This document shows, piece after piece, positions 37,574 through 47,174 of a stretch of DNA of 64,000 bases. The DNA comes from Carboxylicivirga marina. Lineage in GTDB: Bacteria; Bacteroidota; Bacteroidia; Bacteroidales; Marinilabiliaceae. The notes beneath the pieces were generated by a model. It worked only from the letters and a program-made list of their open reading frames with translations, was not told where the DNA came from and did no database searches. The DNA lies in assembly GCF_016612505.1 (NCBI RefSeq), contig NZ_JAENRR010000007.1:94343-158342 (forward strand). The letters are read 5' to 3'. The position numbers and the translations under genes are program-made. How positions within the stretch are numbered: the first letter of the stretch is position 1; the number at the start of each line of letters is the position of its first letter.

Positions 37574-37956
37574 TTTGGTACGCGTTTTAAGTTATGAATG
37601 AGCGACAAATTTAAATAATAAACCGTTGTTTTAATAACATTTTATCAGGTTTTGTATGTTAATAATTCTAAATTATTTCAATAAATAATAAAAAGTGAAC
37701 ATAATACACGAATCGGATAGTATTGCTTTTATATATGCTAGGAAAAATAGAAAGAATAAATCGGATTGTATAATGTTTTGGATAGTAGTGCAATAGTGAA
37801 TTCTCGCTTTGTTGTTACCAATTTATTGGGCAAGATACTGAGTAATTATTAGTGCATTTGGTAAATAAAAGGTGATGATTGTCACCTAAAGAATGCGTTT
37901 GAATTATAAATTAAACTCAAAACGCATTAAAATGTAATAAATTGAAAAATGATTAG
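37574..37956. other. Intergenic region without recognised features
   Basis: A+T-rich DNA between the PEPCK-like gene and recQ's terminator. It must hold the promoter of the large gene. No ORF, repeat or hairpin was recognised. Confidence 0.4.
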
Positions 37957-37987
37957 TAAAAGAAAAGGAGCCTGTTAGGCTCCTTTC
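37957..37987 (-). terminator. Terminator of recQ
   Basis: On the minus strand AAAGGAGCC and GGCTCCTTT form a stem around TAACA, followed by TCTTTTAC. It lies 13 bases beyond the recQ stop. Confidence 0.85.
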
Positions 37988-38000
37988 TGATATCTGGTAA

Positions 38001-40178
38001 TTAATTTCCTACTTCTGATATAAATTTGATGCGAACGATTCTAACATCTTCTTCAGAGTATTGATCTTCTCCCAATTCCTCCAGAGCATCTTGTATATCA
38101 TCTGTTTCTGCATCCTCTTTAAAATAGTAAAAGATGTCATCACGATGGTCTTCATCCATTACCTGATCGATGTAGTAATCAATGTTGACTCTGGTGCCGG
38201 AATAGACAATAGATTCCAGTTCTTTAATTAAATCGACCATTTCCATGCCTTTTGATGAAGCAATGTCATCTAAAGGCATTTGTCTGTCAATGCTTTGGAT
38301 AATGGCAATTTTGTTTTTCGATTTGTTAGCAACCGATTTAACCACCATATCCATAGGGCGGTCAATTTCGTTCTCTTCAACATGCTTGGCAATCAGTTTT
38401 ACAAACTCTTTACCAAATCGCGAGGCTTTGCCTGTGCCTACTCCAGGAATGTTTTGTAATTCCTCAATTGAAATCGGATAATAGGTAGACATTGCTTCCA
38501 ATGAAGGATCCTGGAAAATGACAAATGGCGGAAGGTTAAGTTTTTTAGACAAATCTTTCCGCAGATCCTTAAGCATATTGAATAGGTTGGTGTCAACAGC
38601 TGCAGTTCCTCCGGTATTTGTTTCTTCTTCTACCACATCAAAGTCATGATCTTTGGTCATCTTGATTGATGCTGGCTTTTTCAGGTATTCATGACCACTC
38701 TTACTAATATGTAGTAGGCCGTATGATTCAATGTCTTTGACAATAAAACCTCTCACCAATGATTGACGAACAACGGCATTCCAGTGTTTTTCATCGTTTT
38801 CATCTCCCGAACCAAATTCAGGAATTTCATTATGCTTATATGACTTGATAGCGGTGTTAACGTTACCTGTCAATACATTTATAACATGATCGGCCTTAAA
38901 GCGCTCTTTTAATAAAAGAATCATGCTCATCAGCTTAACAATGTCCCCTTTGGCTTCAAACTCTTCTTTGGGGTTAACACAGTTGTCGCACGTTTCACAG
39001 TCTTTCACCTGGTATTTCTCACCAAAGTAATGAAGAAGCGTTTTTCTGCGACAAACTGATGATTCGGCATATGCTACAGTTTCTAATAATAGCTGTTTGC
39101 CAATTTCTTGCTCAGCCAAAGGTTTGCCCTGCATAAACTTCTCAAGCTTCTGTATGTCCTTATAACTGTAGAATGCAATGCATTTTCCTTCGCCGCCATC
39201 ACGTCCTGCTCTTCCTGTTTCCTGATAATAACCCTCGAGGCTTTTAGGAATATCATAGTGCATAACCATGCGAACATCTGGCTTGTCAATGCCCATGCCA
39301 AAGGCAATGGTTGCAACAATCACATCTGTTTCTTCCATCAGGAATTGATCCTGATTTTTGGCGCGTGTGGAGGCATCCATTCCGGCATGATATGGAAGCG
39401 CTTTGATGCCATTAACAACCAATGTTTCGGCTAATTCTTCAACCTTTTTACGGCTGAGGCAATAGATAATCGATGATTTGCCTACGTAGTTTTTAAGAAT
39501 CTTGATAATCTCCTTTGAGGCATTCGTTTTAGGACGTACTTCGTAATACAGGTTAGGTCGATTAAATGACGATTTAAATACCATCGCATTCAACATGCCT
39601 AAGTTCTTCTGTATGTCGTGTTGTACTTTTGGCGTTGCAGTTGCTGTAAGTGCAATGACAGGTGATTCACCTATTTCACTTATAATTGGTCTGATTCGTC
39701 TGTATTCAGGCCTGAAGTCATGTCCCCATTCTGAAATACAATGTGCTTCATCAACGGCATAAAATGAAATTTTAACCTGTTTCAGAAACTCGATATTTTC
39801 TTCTTTGGTTAACGACTCAGGAGCTACATACAATAACTTGGTTTTACCAGCCAATATGTCCTCTTTAACTTTGTTAATAGCCGTTTTTGTAAGTGATGAA
39901 TTTAAAAAGTGAGCAATGCCATCATCTTCGCTGAAGTTGCGCATGGCATCCACCTGATTTTTCATCAACGCTATTAACGGTGATATAACAATAGCTGTTC
40001 CTTGCAGTATTAGTGCTGGAAGCTGATAGCATAATGATTTACCACCACCTGTAGGCATTAATACAAATGTATCATTACCCTTTAACACATTGTTGATGAC
40101 CTCCTCTTGATTCCCCTTGAAAGTATCAAACCCAAAATGCTCCTTTAAACTAGCACTCAGATCAACCTGCTTTGCCAT
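38001..40178 (-). CDS. recQ: ATP-dependent DNA helicase RecQ
   Basis: The 725-residue helicase unwinds recombination intermediates. It has the Walker A LMPTGGGKS, DEAH box (AVDEAHCISEWGHDFRPEY), SF2 motif VI (QETGRAGRDG), the RQC zinc site (CRRKTLLHYFG, then CETCDNC), a winged helix, and an HRDC-like domain (LPPFVIFQDPSLEAMS; PGVGTGKASRFG). A further C-terminal segment of about 100 residues, acidic at the end, is usual in Bacteroidota RecQ. I chose ATG 40178 (MAKQVDLSASLKEHFGFDTF). The ORF is open to 40217, but those 13 residues are unlike the family. Confidence 0.95.
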   Translation of the reverse strand: MAKQVDLSASLKEHFGFDTFKGNQEEVINNVLKGNDTFVLMPTGGGKSLCYQLPALILQGTAIVISPLIALMKNQVDAMRNFSEDDGIAHFLNSSLTKTAINKVKEDILAGKTKLLYVAPESLTKEENIEFLKQVKISFYAVDEAHCISEWGHDFRPEYRRIRPIISEIGESPVIALTATATPKVQHDIQKNLGMLNAMVFKSSFNRPNLYYEVRPKTNASKEIIKILKNYVGKSSIIYCLSRKKVEELAETLVVNGIKALPYHAGMDASTRAKNQDQFLMEETDVIVATIAFGMGIDKPDVRMVMHYDIPKSLEGYYQETGRAGRDGGEGKCIAFYSYKDIQKLEKFMQGKPLAEQEIGKQLLLETVAYAESSVCRRKTLLHYFGEKYQVKDCETCDNCVNPKEEFEAKGDIVKLMSMILLLKERFKADHVINVLTGNVNTAIKSYKHNEIPEFGSGDENDEKHWNAVVRQSLVRGFIVKDIESYGLLHISKSGHEYLKKPASIKMTKDHDFDVVEEETNTGGTAAVDTNLFNMLKDLRKDLSKKLNLPPFVIFQDPSLEAMSTYYPISIEELQNIPGVGTGKASRFGKEFVKLIAKHVEENEIDRPMDMVVKSVANKSKNKIAIIQSIDRQMPLDDIASSKGMEMVDLIKELESIVYSGTRVNIDYYIDQVMDEDHRDDIFYYFKEDAETDDIQDALEELGEDQYSEEDVRIVRIKFISEVGN

Positions 40179-40217
40179 AACAAAATCCCTATTTCGTATT
40201 GCATTTAAGAAATGCAA

Positions 40218-40491
40218 ATACTTGTTATCCTCGATTATTAGATTGCAACAAAAATAAAATAACCTTTTAATTTTCTATCAAACTTAACGGCTTATTCAAC
40301 TTTATTAAGAATTAATTCGAGTGTAATTGCCGCATTGTTTATTGCAATGTCGAATGAAGTTAGATAATATCTTTGGTTTAACCAAAAAGTTTGTGATTAG
40401 GTGAAGGGTTGCTATCTTCGCATATAGCTTATTGTGACTTGATAGTGCAATGGTTTAAATATTTTTAACTTTTTGTTAAAGTCCGATACTC
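40218..40491. other. Divergent intergenic region recQ / tatC
   Basis: About 300 bases of A+T-rich DNA with the divergent promoters. Apart from the tatC promoter nothing was recognised. Confidence 0.4.
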
Positions 40492-40499
40492 TACTTTTG
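40472..40499 (+). promoter_or_regulatory. Promoter of tatC-lptB
   Basis: TTTG (40472-40475) and TACTTTTG (40492-40499) match the Bacteroidota -33 (TTTG) and -7 (TAnnTTTG) elements with 16 bases between. The tatC ATG follows at 40533. Confidence 0.6.
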
Positions 40500-40532
40500 T
40501 TTACCAAATGAAGATATACTAATTATTATTAC

Positions 40533-41354
40533 ATGTCTGAAGAGACCAATAAAGAAATGTCGTTTTTGGAGCACCTGGAGGTACTTCGATGGCATCTTGT
40601 AAGAGCTTTCGGTAGTGTTATGGTTTTCGCTGTAGCAGCTTTTATTTTTAAGGGATTTGTTTTTGATACAATAATTTTGGCGCCTTCCAGTCCTGATTTT
40701 TTTACGAATCGTTTTTTGTGTGGCTTAGCCGGTACGCTTGATCTACCTTTGTTATGTATTAATCAGGTACCGCTTAGTTTGCAAAATATTAAAATGTCGG
40801 GTCAGTTTACCACGCACATTTGGGTGTCATTTGTGGTCGGAATTGTAGTCGCATTCCCCTATATATTCTGGGAGTTCTGGCGTTTTATTCGACCTGCACT
40901 TTATCAAAATGAAGTTAATAATTCCCGTGGTGCTATTTTCTTCGCATCTACATTATTTTCGATAGGTATATTATTTGCTTATTATATTATTTGCCCATTA
41001 TCAGTGCATTTTCTGGGAACCTATCAGGTAAGTGGACAAGTTGAGAATATTGTTAATCTAGGTTCATATATCAGTACCATAACATCTATTGTTTTGGCTG
41101 GGGGAATAATATTTGAGTTACCTATCTTTATTTATTTTCTGGCTAAGGTTGGATTAGTGACATCGGGTTTCTTGATTAAATATCGGAAACACTCGATAGT
41201 GGTTGCTTTGTTGTTGTCGGCTATAATTACACCGCCGGATGTTATTAGTCAATTACTGGTTTGTTTGCCACTAGTAGTATTATATGAGTCAGGCATTATG
41301 ATTGCCAAACGACTTGAAAAAAAGAATCAGGTAGATGTACCTGCAAATGTTTAA
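40533..41354 (+). CDS. tatC: Sec-independent protein translocase subunit TatC
   Basis: The 273-residue inner-membrane protein has six hydrophobic segments and TatC landmarks: N-terminal [18 protein letters not shown], the [19 protein letters not shown] segment, GIIFELPI with the family's conserved glutamate, and [16 protein letters not shown]. It is the receptor core for folded twin-arginine substrates. There is no tatA or tatB beside it. A periplasmic loop with two cysteines ([14 protein letters not shown]) is typical of Bacteroidota forms. Four bases separate its stop from the lptB ATG. Confidence 0.93.
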   Translation: MSEETNKEMSFLEHLEVLRWHLVRAFGSVMVFAVAAFIFKGFVFDTIILAPSSPDFFTNRFLCGLAGTLDLPLLCINQVPLSLQNIKMSGQFTTHIWVSFVVGIVVAFPYIFWEFWRFIRPALYQNEVNNSRGAIFFASTLFSIGILFAYYIICPLSVHFLGTYQVSGQVENIVNLGSYISTITSIVLAGGIIFELPIFIYFLAKVGLVTSGFLIKYRKHSIVVALLLSAIITPPDVISQLLVCLPLVVLYESGIMIAKRLEKKNQVDVPANV

Positions 41355-41358
41355 GATT

Positions 41359-42117
41359 ATGGAAGAAGCTTTAAGACTGCATACAGATACACTGATAAAA
41401 AAGTACAAAAGCCGAACGGTGGTAAAAGGTGTTTCGGTTGATGTTAAACAAGGCGAAATTGTGGGGTTACTTGGTCCTAATGGAGCAGGTAAGACAACAT
41501 CTTTCTACATGATGGTGGGTTTAATTCAGCCCAATAGTGGTAAGATTTACTTGAATGATGAAGAGATTACTGACGCACCTGTTTATAAGCGAGCACAAAA
41601 AGGTATTGGTTATTTAGCGCAGGAAGCCAGTGTGTTTCGTCAATTAAGTGTTGAAGATAATATCAAAGCGGTACTGCAAATGACCGATTTTTCAAAGGAA
41701 CATCAGAAAGATAGGTTGGAAGAGCTGTTGGATGAGTTTAGTTTAAATCATATTCGAAAGAGTTTGGGTATACAGCTTTCGGGAGGAGAGCGTCGTCGTA
41801 CCGAGATTGCAAGAGCTCTTGCGATTAATCCAAAATTTATTTTGCTCGATGAGCCATTTGCCGGAGTCGATCCTATTGCAGTTCGCGATATTCAGGAAAT
41901 TGTAGCCAAATTAAAATTTAAAAATATTGGCATATTAATAACCGATCATAACGTACACGAAACATTGGCAATTTGCGATAGAGCATACCTGCTTTTTGAG
42001 GGTAAGATACTGAAAGCCGGGACGGCAGAGGAATTGGCCGCTGATGAAGATGTGAAGCGATTATACCTGGGTGATGACTTTGAATTACGTCGTCGCGAGT
42101 TTGAGCCAGAGAAATAA
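41359..42117 (+). CDS. lptB: LPS export ABC transporter ATPase LptB
   Basis: The ATPase powers lipopolysaccharide transport from the inner membrane through LptFG. It has the Walker [15 protein letters not shown]-loop ([14 protein letters not shown]), signature LSGGERRR, Walker [14 protein letters not shown] and switch histidine ([11 protein letters not shown]). All are near-identical to the LptB consensus. The start chosen, ATG 41359, lies four bases after the tatC stop. The frame extends upstream to 41335 inside tatC, giving eight extra residues. Confidence 0.96.
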   Translation: MEEALRLHTDTLIKKYKSRTVVKGVSVDVKQGEIVGLLGPNGAGKTTSFYMMVGLIQPNSGKIYLNDEEITDAPVYKRAQKGIGYLAQEASVFRQLSVEDNIKAVLQMTDFSKEHQKDRLEELLDEFSLNHIRKSLGIQLSGGERRRTEIARALAINPKFILLDEPFAGVDPIAVRDIQEIVAKLKFKNIGILITDHNVHETLAICDRAYLLFEGKILKAGTAEELAADEDVKRLYLGDDFELRRREFEPEK

Positions 42118-42140
42118 ATTCAAAAAATATTTATTAAAAA

Positions 42141-42171
42141 TTTGGAGGCAAAGAAAAAGGGTATATCTTTG
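42141..42171 (+). promoter_or_regulatory. Promoter of tRNA-Leu
   Basis: TTTG (42141-42144) and TATCTTTG (42164-42171) with a 19-base spacer are a textbook Bacteroidota promoter. The tRNA begins 20 bases after the -7 element. Confidence 0.75.
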
Positions 42172-42190
42172 CACCGCGAAACTAAGAAAT

Positions 42191-42272
42191 GCGGATGTGG
42201 CGTAATTGGTAGCCGCGCTAGACTTAGGATCTAGTGCCTTCGGGCGTGGGGGTTCGAGTCCCTTCATCCGCA
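42191..42272 (+). tRNA. tRNA-Leu (anticodon TAG)
   Basis: The 82-base sequence folds as a class II tRNA. The acceptor stem is GCGGATG/CATCCGC with discriminator A, the D-arm contains TGGCGTAATTGGTAGCC, and the anticodon stem is CTAGA/TCTAG with loop CTTAGGA (anticodon TAG at 42225-42227). It has the long variable arm of leucine tRNAs (TGCCTTCGGGCG) and a T-arm with GGTTCGAGTCC. CCA is not encoded. Confidence 0.97.
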
Positions 42273-42274
42273 CA

Positions 42275-42318
42275 AAAACCGCCTCACTTTCGATTCAATT
42301 CGGTGGAGAGGCGGTTTT
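42275..42318 (+). terminator. Terminator after tRNA-Leu
   Basis: AAAACCGCCTC and GAGGCGGTTTT form an 11-bp stem around a 22-base loop. Confidence 0.8.
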
Positions 42319-42412
42319 CTAATTTTGTACAAATTGTGAAATTAAATAGATGCCATCCTCAATTGATTTCGAGCAAATAATAGAGGAGCGGTTCACTTTA
42401 AATCTTTAGGAA

Positions 42413-43771
42413 ATGAATATTTCAAAGGAAAACATTGATGCATTGAACGCAGTTATTAAGTTAACTGTTGAGAAAGAGGACTACGCAGGCCGAGTTGATA
42501 ATGTTCTTAAAGACTACCGTAAGCGTGTTAACATGCCAGGTTTCCGTGCTGGTAAGGTACCAATGGGTGTTGTTAAGAAGATGTATGGAAAAGCAGTAAT
42601 TGCTGATGAGGTGAACAAGCTGGTTTCTGAAAAAATTCACAGCTACATTGTTGATGAAAAGCTTGACTTACTAGGTGAGCCACTTCCGTCAGAAACACAA
42701 GAATTAATTGATTTTGATAATTCTGATAAATTTGATTTCGTATTTGATGTAGCAATTGCTCCAGAGATGGAATTAAGCTTAAGCAAACGCATTAAGTTAC
42801 CTTACTACAAAGTAGAGGTTTCAGAAGAAATGTTTAAGCAACAAAAGGACTCTGTAACTGGTCGTTTTGGTAAATCAGAGCCTGTAGAGGCAGCTACAGA
42901 AAAAGCATTGGTAAAAGGTAATTTTACTCAACTTGAAGGTGGCGACGTAAAAGAAGGTGGTATTGCACCTGAGGACGTTGTGTTATCAATGGCCATTATT
43001 AAAGATGAAGATGAGAAAGCCAAATTAATGGGTGCTAAGGCAAACGATGTTATAGTGTTTGACCCTAAGAAAGCTTTCCCTAATGATACTGAAATATCTC
43101 ACATGCTGAAAATCACTAAGGAAGAAGCGGAAGCTTTAACAGGTGATTTCCAGTTTACCGTAACTGAAGTAACTGAGTTTGTTGAGGCTGAATTAAATCA
43201 GGACTTATTCAACCAGGCTTTCGGCGAAGGTGTTGTTAACTCTGAAGAAGAATTCAACGCACGAATCAATGAAGACATTGCTAAGAATCTTGAAATGGAA
43301 ACTGAGTACCGCTTCTCGATTGATGCAAAAGAAAAATTGATGGGCAAAGTTAAAGTTGACTTCCCTGAAGCATTCTTAAAGCGTTGGTTGTTGGCTACTA
43401 ACCGCGATAACGAAAAGTTAGATGCTGATACAATTGATACTGAAATGCCACGATTTTTAGAGGATTTAAAGTGGCAGTTGATTCGTAACAACATCATCAA
43501 AAACAACGATGTAAAAGTTGAAGAAGCTGATGTTATCGAATTCGCTAAAAAATCGGCTAAGATGCAGTTTATGCAGTATGGTTTAGCTAGCGTGCCTGAT
43601 GAGCACTTAGAAAACTATGCACAGGAAATGTTGAAGCAGGATGAGCAGCGTCGTCAAATGGCTGAAGGAGCAATGCAGGAAAAAGTAATTGCCTTCATCA
43701 AAGAAGCTGTTAAAGTTGAAGAGAAAGAAATTACTCGCGACGATTTCAACAAATTATTTGATACTAAATAA
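42413..43771 (+). CDS. tig: Trigger factor
   Basis: The 452-residue ribosome-bound chaperone has the N-terminal ribosome-binding motif GFRAGKVPMGVVKKMYG (about residues 43-59), a degenerate central PPIase-like domain (about 150-245) and a long helical C-terminal arm. The central domain lacks the full FKBP active-site pattern, as is usual for Bacteroidota trigger factors. Upstream of clpP and clpX, the order common in many bacteria, linking folding and degradation of new proteins. Confidence 0.95.
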   Translation: MNISKENIDALNAVIKLTVEKEDYAGRVDNVLKDYRKRVNMPGFRAGKVPMGVVKKMYGKAVIADEVNKLVSEKIHSYIVDEKLDLLGEPLPSETQELIDFDNSDKFDFVFDVAIAPEMELSLSKRIKLPYYKVEVSEEMFKQQKDSVTGRFGKSEPVEAATEKALVKGNFTQLEGGDVKEGGIAPEDVVLSMAIIKDEDEKAKLMGAKANDVIVFDPKKAFPNDTEISHMLKITKEEAEALTGDFQFTVTEVTEFVEAELNQDLFNQAFGEGVVNSEEEFNARINEDIAKNLEMETEYRFSIDAKEKLMGKVKVDFPEAFLKRWLLATNRDNEKLDADTIDTEMPRFLEDLKWQLIRNNIIKNNDVKVEEADVIEFAKKSAKMQFMQYGLASVPDEHLENYAQEMLKQDEQRRQMAEGAMQEKVIAFIKEAVKVEEKEITRDDFNKLFDTK

Positions 43772-43809
43772 GCAATAAAGCATATCGCTACAATTGCGAT
43801 TCAATATAG

Positions 43810-43841
43810 AATAGCTCCGAATGATTCGGGGCTATTTTTTT
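43810..43841 (+). terminator. Terminator of tig
   Basis: AATAGC-T-CCGA pairs with TCGG-G-GCTATT, followed by T7. It lies 39 bases after the tig stop, so clpP has its own promoter. Confidence 0.85.
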
Positions 43842-43991
43842 GTCACATTTTTTAGTTTTTATCGATATCAAGTCCTTGCGTTAAACTAACAAATATGAAT
43901 AAGTGTTAAGAATAGGGCATATCTCAATATGATTGTGAGATAGTTCGCTGTAAATTGTTAAATTAGCACATTCAAACAAAAACTTTTGAAA

Positions 43992-44672
43992 ATGATTGAT
44001 CCAAAAGATTTTAAAAAGTATGCCACAAAGCATTTGGGAATCAATAGCCTTGCTTTGGACCAATATACATCAGTAACTAACAGTTACATTTCACCTACCA
44101 TTATCGAAGAACGTCAGTTAAATGTTGCCAGTATGGACGTTTTCTCACGTTTGATGATGGATCGTATTATCTTTTTAGGTTTACCGGTTGATGATTATGT
44201 AGCCAACGTCATTCAGGCGCAGCTACTTTATTTAGAATCAGCTGATCCATCTAAAGATATTTCGATTTATTTCAATACGCCTGGTGGCTCAGTATATGCA
44301 GGTTTAGGTATTTACGATACCATGCAATACATTTCATCGGATATCGCTACTATTTGTACTGGTATGGCAGCTTCAATGGGAGCTGTATTATTAACTGCCG
44401 GAACAAAAGGCAAACGTACAGCTTTAAAGCATTCACGCATCATGATTCACCAACCAATGGGTGGTGCTCAAGGTCAGGCTTCTGATATCGAAATCACAGC
44501 GCGTGAAATTGGAAAGTTAAAGAAAGAATTATATACAATTATTGCTGATCACTCAGGCAATACCTATAAAAAGGTAGAGAAAGATTCTGATCGTGATTAC
44601 TGGATGACAGCTGAGGAGGCTAAAGAGTATGGAATGATTGATGAGGTTCTTGTACGTAACGCTGGTAAATAA
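43992..44672 (+). CDS. clpP: ATP-dependent Clp protease proteolytic subunit
   Basis: The 226-residue serine protease forms the degradation chamber used with ClpX. Ser128 (TGMAASMGA), His153 (IMIHQPMGG) and the aspartate in DSDRDYWM make the triad. The N-terminal extension, [17 protein letters not shown], is typical of Bacteroidota ClpP. ATG 43992 is chosen; a TTG two codons upstream is also open. clpX follows 79 bases later. Confidence 0.96.
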   Translation: MIDPKDFKKYATKHLGINSLALDQYTSVTNSYISPTIIEERQLNVASMDVFSRLMMDRIIFLGLPVDDYVANVIQAQLLYLESADPSKDISIYFNTPGGSVYAGLGIYDTMQYISSDIATICTGMAASMGAVLLTAGTKGKRTALKHSRIMIHQPMGGAQGQASDIEITAREIGKLKKELYTIIADHSGNTYKKVEKDSDRDYWMTAEEAKEYGMIDEVLVRNAGK

Positions 44673-44751
44673 GAAAAATTGAAATTATAAGCGATGCAGA
44701 ATCAGCTTGTTTGTTGGCTCTGCATTCGTATTTTATATTAGGGAAAGAAAT

Positions 44752-45966
44752 ATGGATAAATGTTCATTTTGCGGTAGAGAGAGAAAAGACACTAACTTAT
44801 TAATAGCTGGTGTTTCTGGACATATCTGCGATAGCTGTATTGAACAGGCGCATTCCATCTTAGATGAGGAAGTTAAGAAGAAGAATTCGTTTGATGTTGA
44901 TGAGATTACGCTATTAAAACCGTTGGAAATTAAGAATTTCCTCGATCAATATGTAATTGGTCAAGAAGCAGCAAAGAAATACCTGTCGGTAGCTGTTTAT
45001 AATCACTACAAGCGTTTGATGCAAAAGAGTAGCTCCGATGAGGTGGAGATTGAAAAATCAAACATCATCTTAGTGGGAGAAACCGGAACCGGTAAAACGC
45101 TTTTAGCTCGTACCATTGCTAAGATGTTACACGTTCCATTTACCATTGTTGATGCAACTGTTTTGACTGAAGCTGGCTATGTAGGTGAGGATATCGAAAG
45201 TATCCTGACCCGTCTCTTACAGGCTGCAGATTACAATGTTGAGGCTGCTGAAAAAGGTATCGTATTTATTGATGAGATCGATAAGATAGCGCGCAAAAGC
45301 GATAACCCTTCAATTACGCGGGATGTATCAGGTGAGGGTGTTCAGCAAGGATTATTGAAGTTATTGGAAGGTTCAGTGGTGAATGTGCCACCGCAAGGCG
45401 GACGTAAGCACCCTGAGCAGAAAATGATACCAGTTAACACCAAAAACATCCTGTTTGTTTGTGGTGGTGCGTTTGATGGTATTGAGCGTAAAATTGCTCA
45501 ACGATTGAATACCAAAGTGGTTGGTTATATGGCTAGCAAGTCCATTGAAAAGATTGATGCACAAAATTTATTGCAATACATTGCCCCACAAGATTTAAAG
45601 TCTTTCGGCCTAATTCCTGAAATCATTGGTCGTTTGCCTGTATTAACCTACCTGCAGCCATTGGATCGTGAAATTTTAAGAAGAATACTATCTGAGCCTA
45701 AAAACTCTATAATAAAGCAATACGAAAAATTGTTTGAAATTGACGGTATCGAACTTAAGTTTGAAGATGAAGTGCTGGAATATGTTGTTGATACGGCAGT
45801 TGAATTCAAATTAGGAGCTCGTGGTTTACGCTCAATTTGCGAGACAATCATGATGGATGCTATGTTTAACGCCCCTTCTGAGGATGTTAAGGAGTTGCTT
45901 ATTTCGCTTGACTTTGCTAAAAAGAAGATGGAGCATGCGAATATAGCCCGCCTCAAAGCCAGTTGA
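44752..45966 (+). CDS. clpX: Clp protease ATP-binding subunit ClpX
   Basis: The 404-residue AAA+ unfoldase has the zinc-binding domain (Cys4, Cys7, Cys26, Cys29), Walker [10 protein letters not shown], Walker [11 protein letters not shown], the pore loop GYVG, sensor motifs and the C-terminal ARGLRSICE segment. ATG 44752 (MDKCSFCG) is the true start; the open frame upstream to 44707 adds residues not found in the family. Confidence 0.96.
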   Translation: MDKCSFCGRERKDTNLLIAGVSGHICDSCIEQAHSILDEEVKKKNSFDVDEITLLKPLEIKNFLDQYVIGQEAAKKYLSVAVYNHYKRLMQKSSSDEVEIEKSNIILVGETGTGKTLLARTIAKMLHVPFTIVDATVLTEAGYVGEDIESILTRLLQAADYNVEAAEKGIVFIDEIDKIARKSDNPSITRDVSGEGVQQGLLKLLEGSVVNVPPQGGRKHPEQKMIPVNTKNILFVCGGAFDGIERKIAQRLNTKVVGYMASKSIEKIDAQNLLQYIAPQDLKSFGLIPEIIGRLPVLTYLQPLDREILRRILSEPKNSIIKQYEKLFEIDGIELKFEDEVLEYVVDTAVEFKLGARGLRSICETIMMDAMFNAPSEDVKELLISLDFAKKKMEHANIARLKAS

Positions 45967-45994
45967 TTTTAATCGATATTGTGTAAAAATATAT

Positions 45995-46019
45995 AGCAGC
46001 CTTAGGGCTGCTTTTTTTT
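45995..46019. terminator. Terminator of clpX
   Basis: AGCAGCC and GGCTGCT with a TTAG loop, followed by T8. It lies between clpX and the convergent glycosyltransferase gene. Confidence 0.88.
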
Positions 46020-46032
46020 GCTTAAATTGGGC

Positions 46033-47130
46033 TTATATCGTACGAGATTTCCAGATGACTTTAACGAATAGAGGGTATACAAGGACTATTAAAACATATA
46101 ATGGATAGATAGCTTGCCAGAATAAAACCTCCAAAAAGGATATATTAAATTTATAATGATTGCTGCCGGCTTTTAAGAGGGTGTAATCGCAAATGCTTTT
46201 AGTAAACAATACAATTCCATAGATTTTCCACATTGTTGGTGCCAATATTCCAGCCATTAAACTACCAATAAGGACGAGGTTAACAGAGCTTACAATAATT
46301 CCAATAGTTATTATTTGTTTATCCTTATAATGAGGAGCTTTGGCTGCCCATCGAGCGCGTTGATGCAGAAAGGACTTTAGAGTATCCGCTCCCTTTGTTT
46401 CAACCAAAACCTTATCTGTTTTTATAAAATCAATTTTTTTATTGTTTTGCTTCATCCATTCAAGCAAAAACATATCGTCGCCGGAGGCTATTCTGGTTTG
46501 TAGTTCTGCCTCCAGGTAAGCGGCTTTAGAGCAGGCCAGGTTAGCGCCATTGCACATAATTGCTTTGCCTTGAAGGGCCGCAGCTGCACCACTTAATTGA
46601 ACTGCAGCAAAGTCAATTTGTTGAAATCGATTGAGCCATCCTTTGCTGCGTTTAATGGTTACGGGTAAAATCAATAAATCGGCTTGTTTACTTTCGCAGG
46701 CATTAGCTATATTTATCAGCCATAAAGGGTGGTATGAACAGTCGGCATCGCTCGTTACAATTATCGGATGAGTTGAGCTTTTAACACCGGTCAGGAGCGC
46801 GGCTTTTTTACCATTCGAATCAGAATTAATAAGTTGTGCATTCAAATGGCTATTTTCAATGAGTGACCGTGCCAATTCAAAGCTGCCATCTTCTGAATGA
46901 TCATTAACCAGTATTAATTCCCAGTTAGCATGGCTTTGATTCTCCAACGATGATATTAGCGAGGGCAGATTATCTATTTCATCTTTAAAAGGAATGATCA
47001 ATGAAATGCCGACATGTGACATTTCCTGCATCTCGAAGTTAGCCGTATGAAGCCATTGCAGATACCAACTGATTATCTGGTAACAGTAGGCAAACAAGGG
47101 CAGTAGTAATATGAAAATAAGAAATTGCAT
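46033..47130 (-). CDS. Family 2 glycosyltransferase, membrane-bound
   Basis: The 365-residue protein has an N-terminal membrane anchor, a GT-A catalytic domain (ISLIIPFKDEIDNLPSL; VTSDADCSYHP with the DxD-type motif; ASGDDMFLLEWM; the QRARW motif HQRARWAAK) and three C-terminal membrane helices. The QxxRW motif points to a processive-like GT2 of the cell envelope. Donor and acceptor are not evident. Last gene of a minus-strand run of envelope genes. Confidence 0.88.
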   Translation of the reverse strand: MQFLIFILLLPLFAYCYQIISWYLQWLHTANFEMQEMSHVGISLIIPFKDEIDNLPSLISSLENQSHANWELILVNDHSEDGSFELARSLIENSHLNAQLINSDSNGKKAALLTGVKSSTHPIIVTSDADCSYHPLWLINIANACESKQADLLILPVTIKRSKGWLNRFQQIDFAAVQLSGAAAALQGKAIMCNGANLACSKAAYLEAELQTRIASGDDMFLLEWMKQNNKKIDFIKTDKVLVETKGADTLKSFLHQRARWAAKAPHYKDKQIITIGIIVSSVNLVLIGSLMAGILAPTMWKIYGIVLFTKSICDYTLLKAGSNHYKFNISFLEVLFWQAIYPLYVLIVLVYPLFVKVIWKSRTI

Positions 47131-47165
47131 AAAAAATAAAGCCGGATACTCATTGTAACCGGCTC
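47131..47165 (-). terminator. Terminator between the HU-SPOR and GT2 genes
   Basis: On the minus strand GCCGG and CCGGC pair around a 13-base loop, followed by TTTATTTTTTATG. It may only attenuate, as the next gene is in the same direction. Confidence 0.6.
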
Positions 47166-47174
47166 TTATCGTTT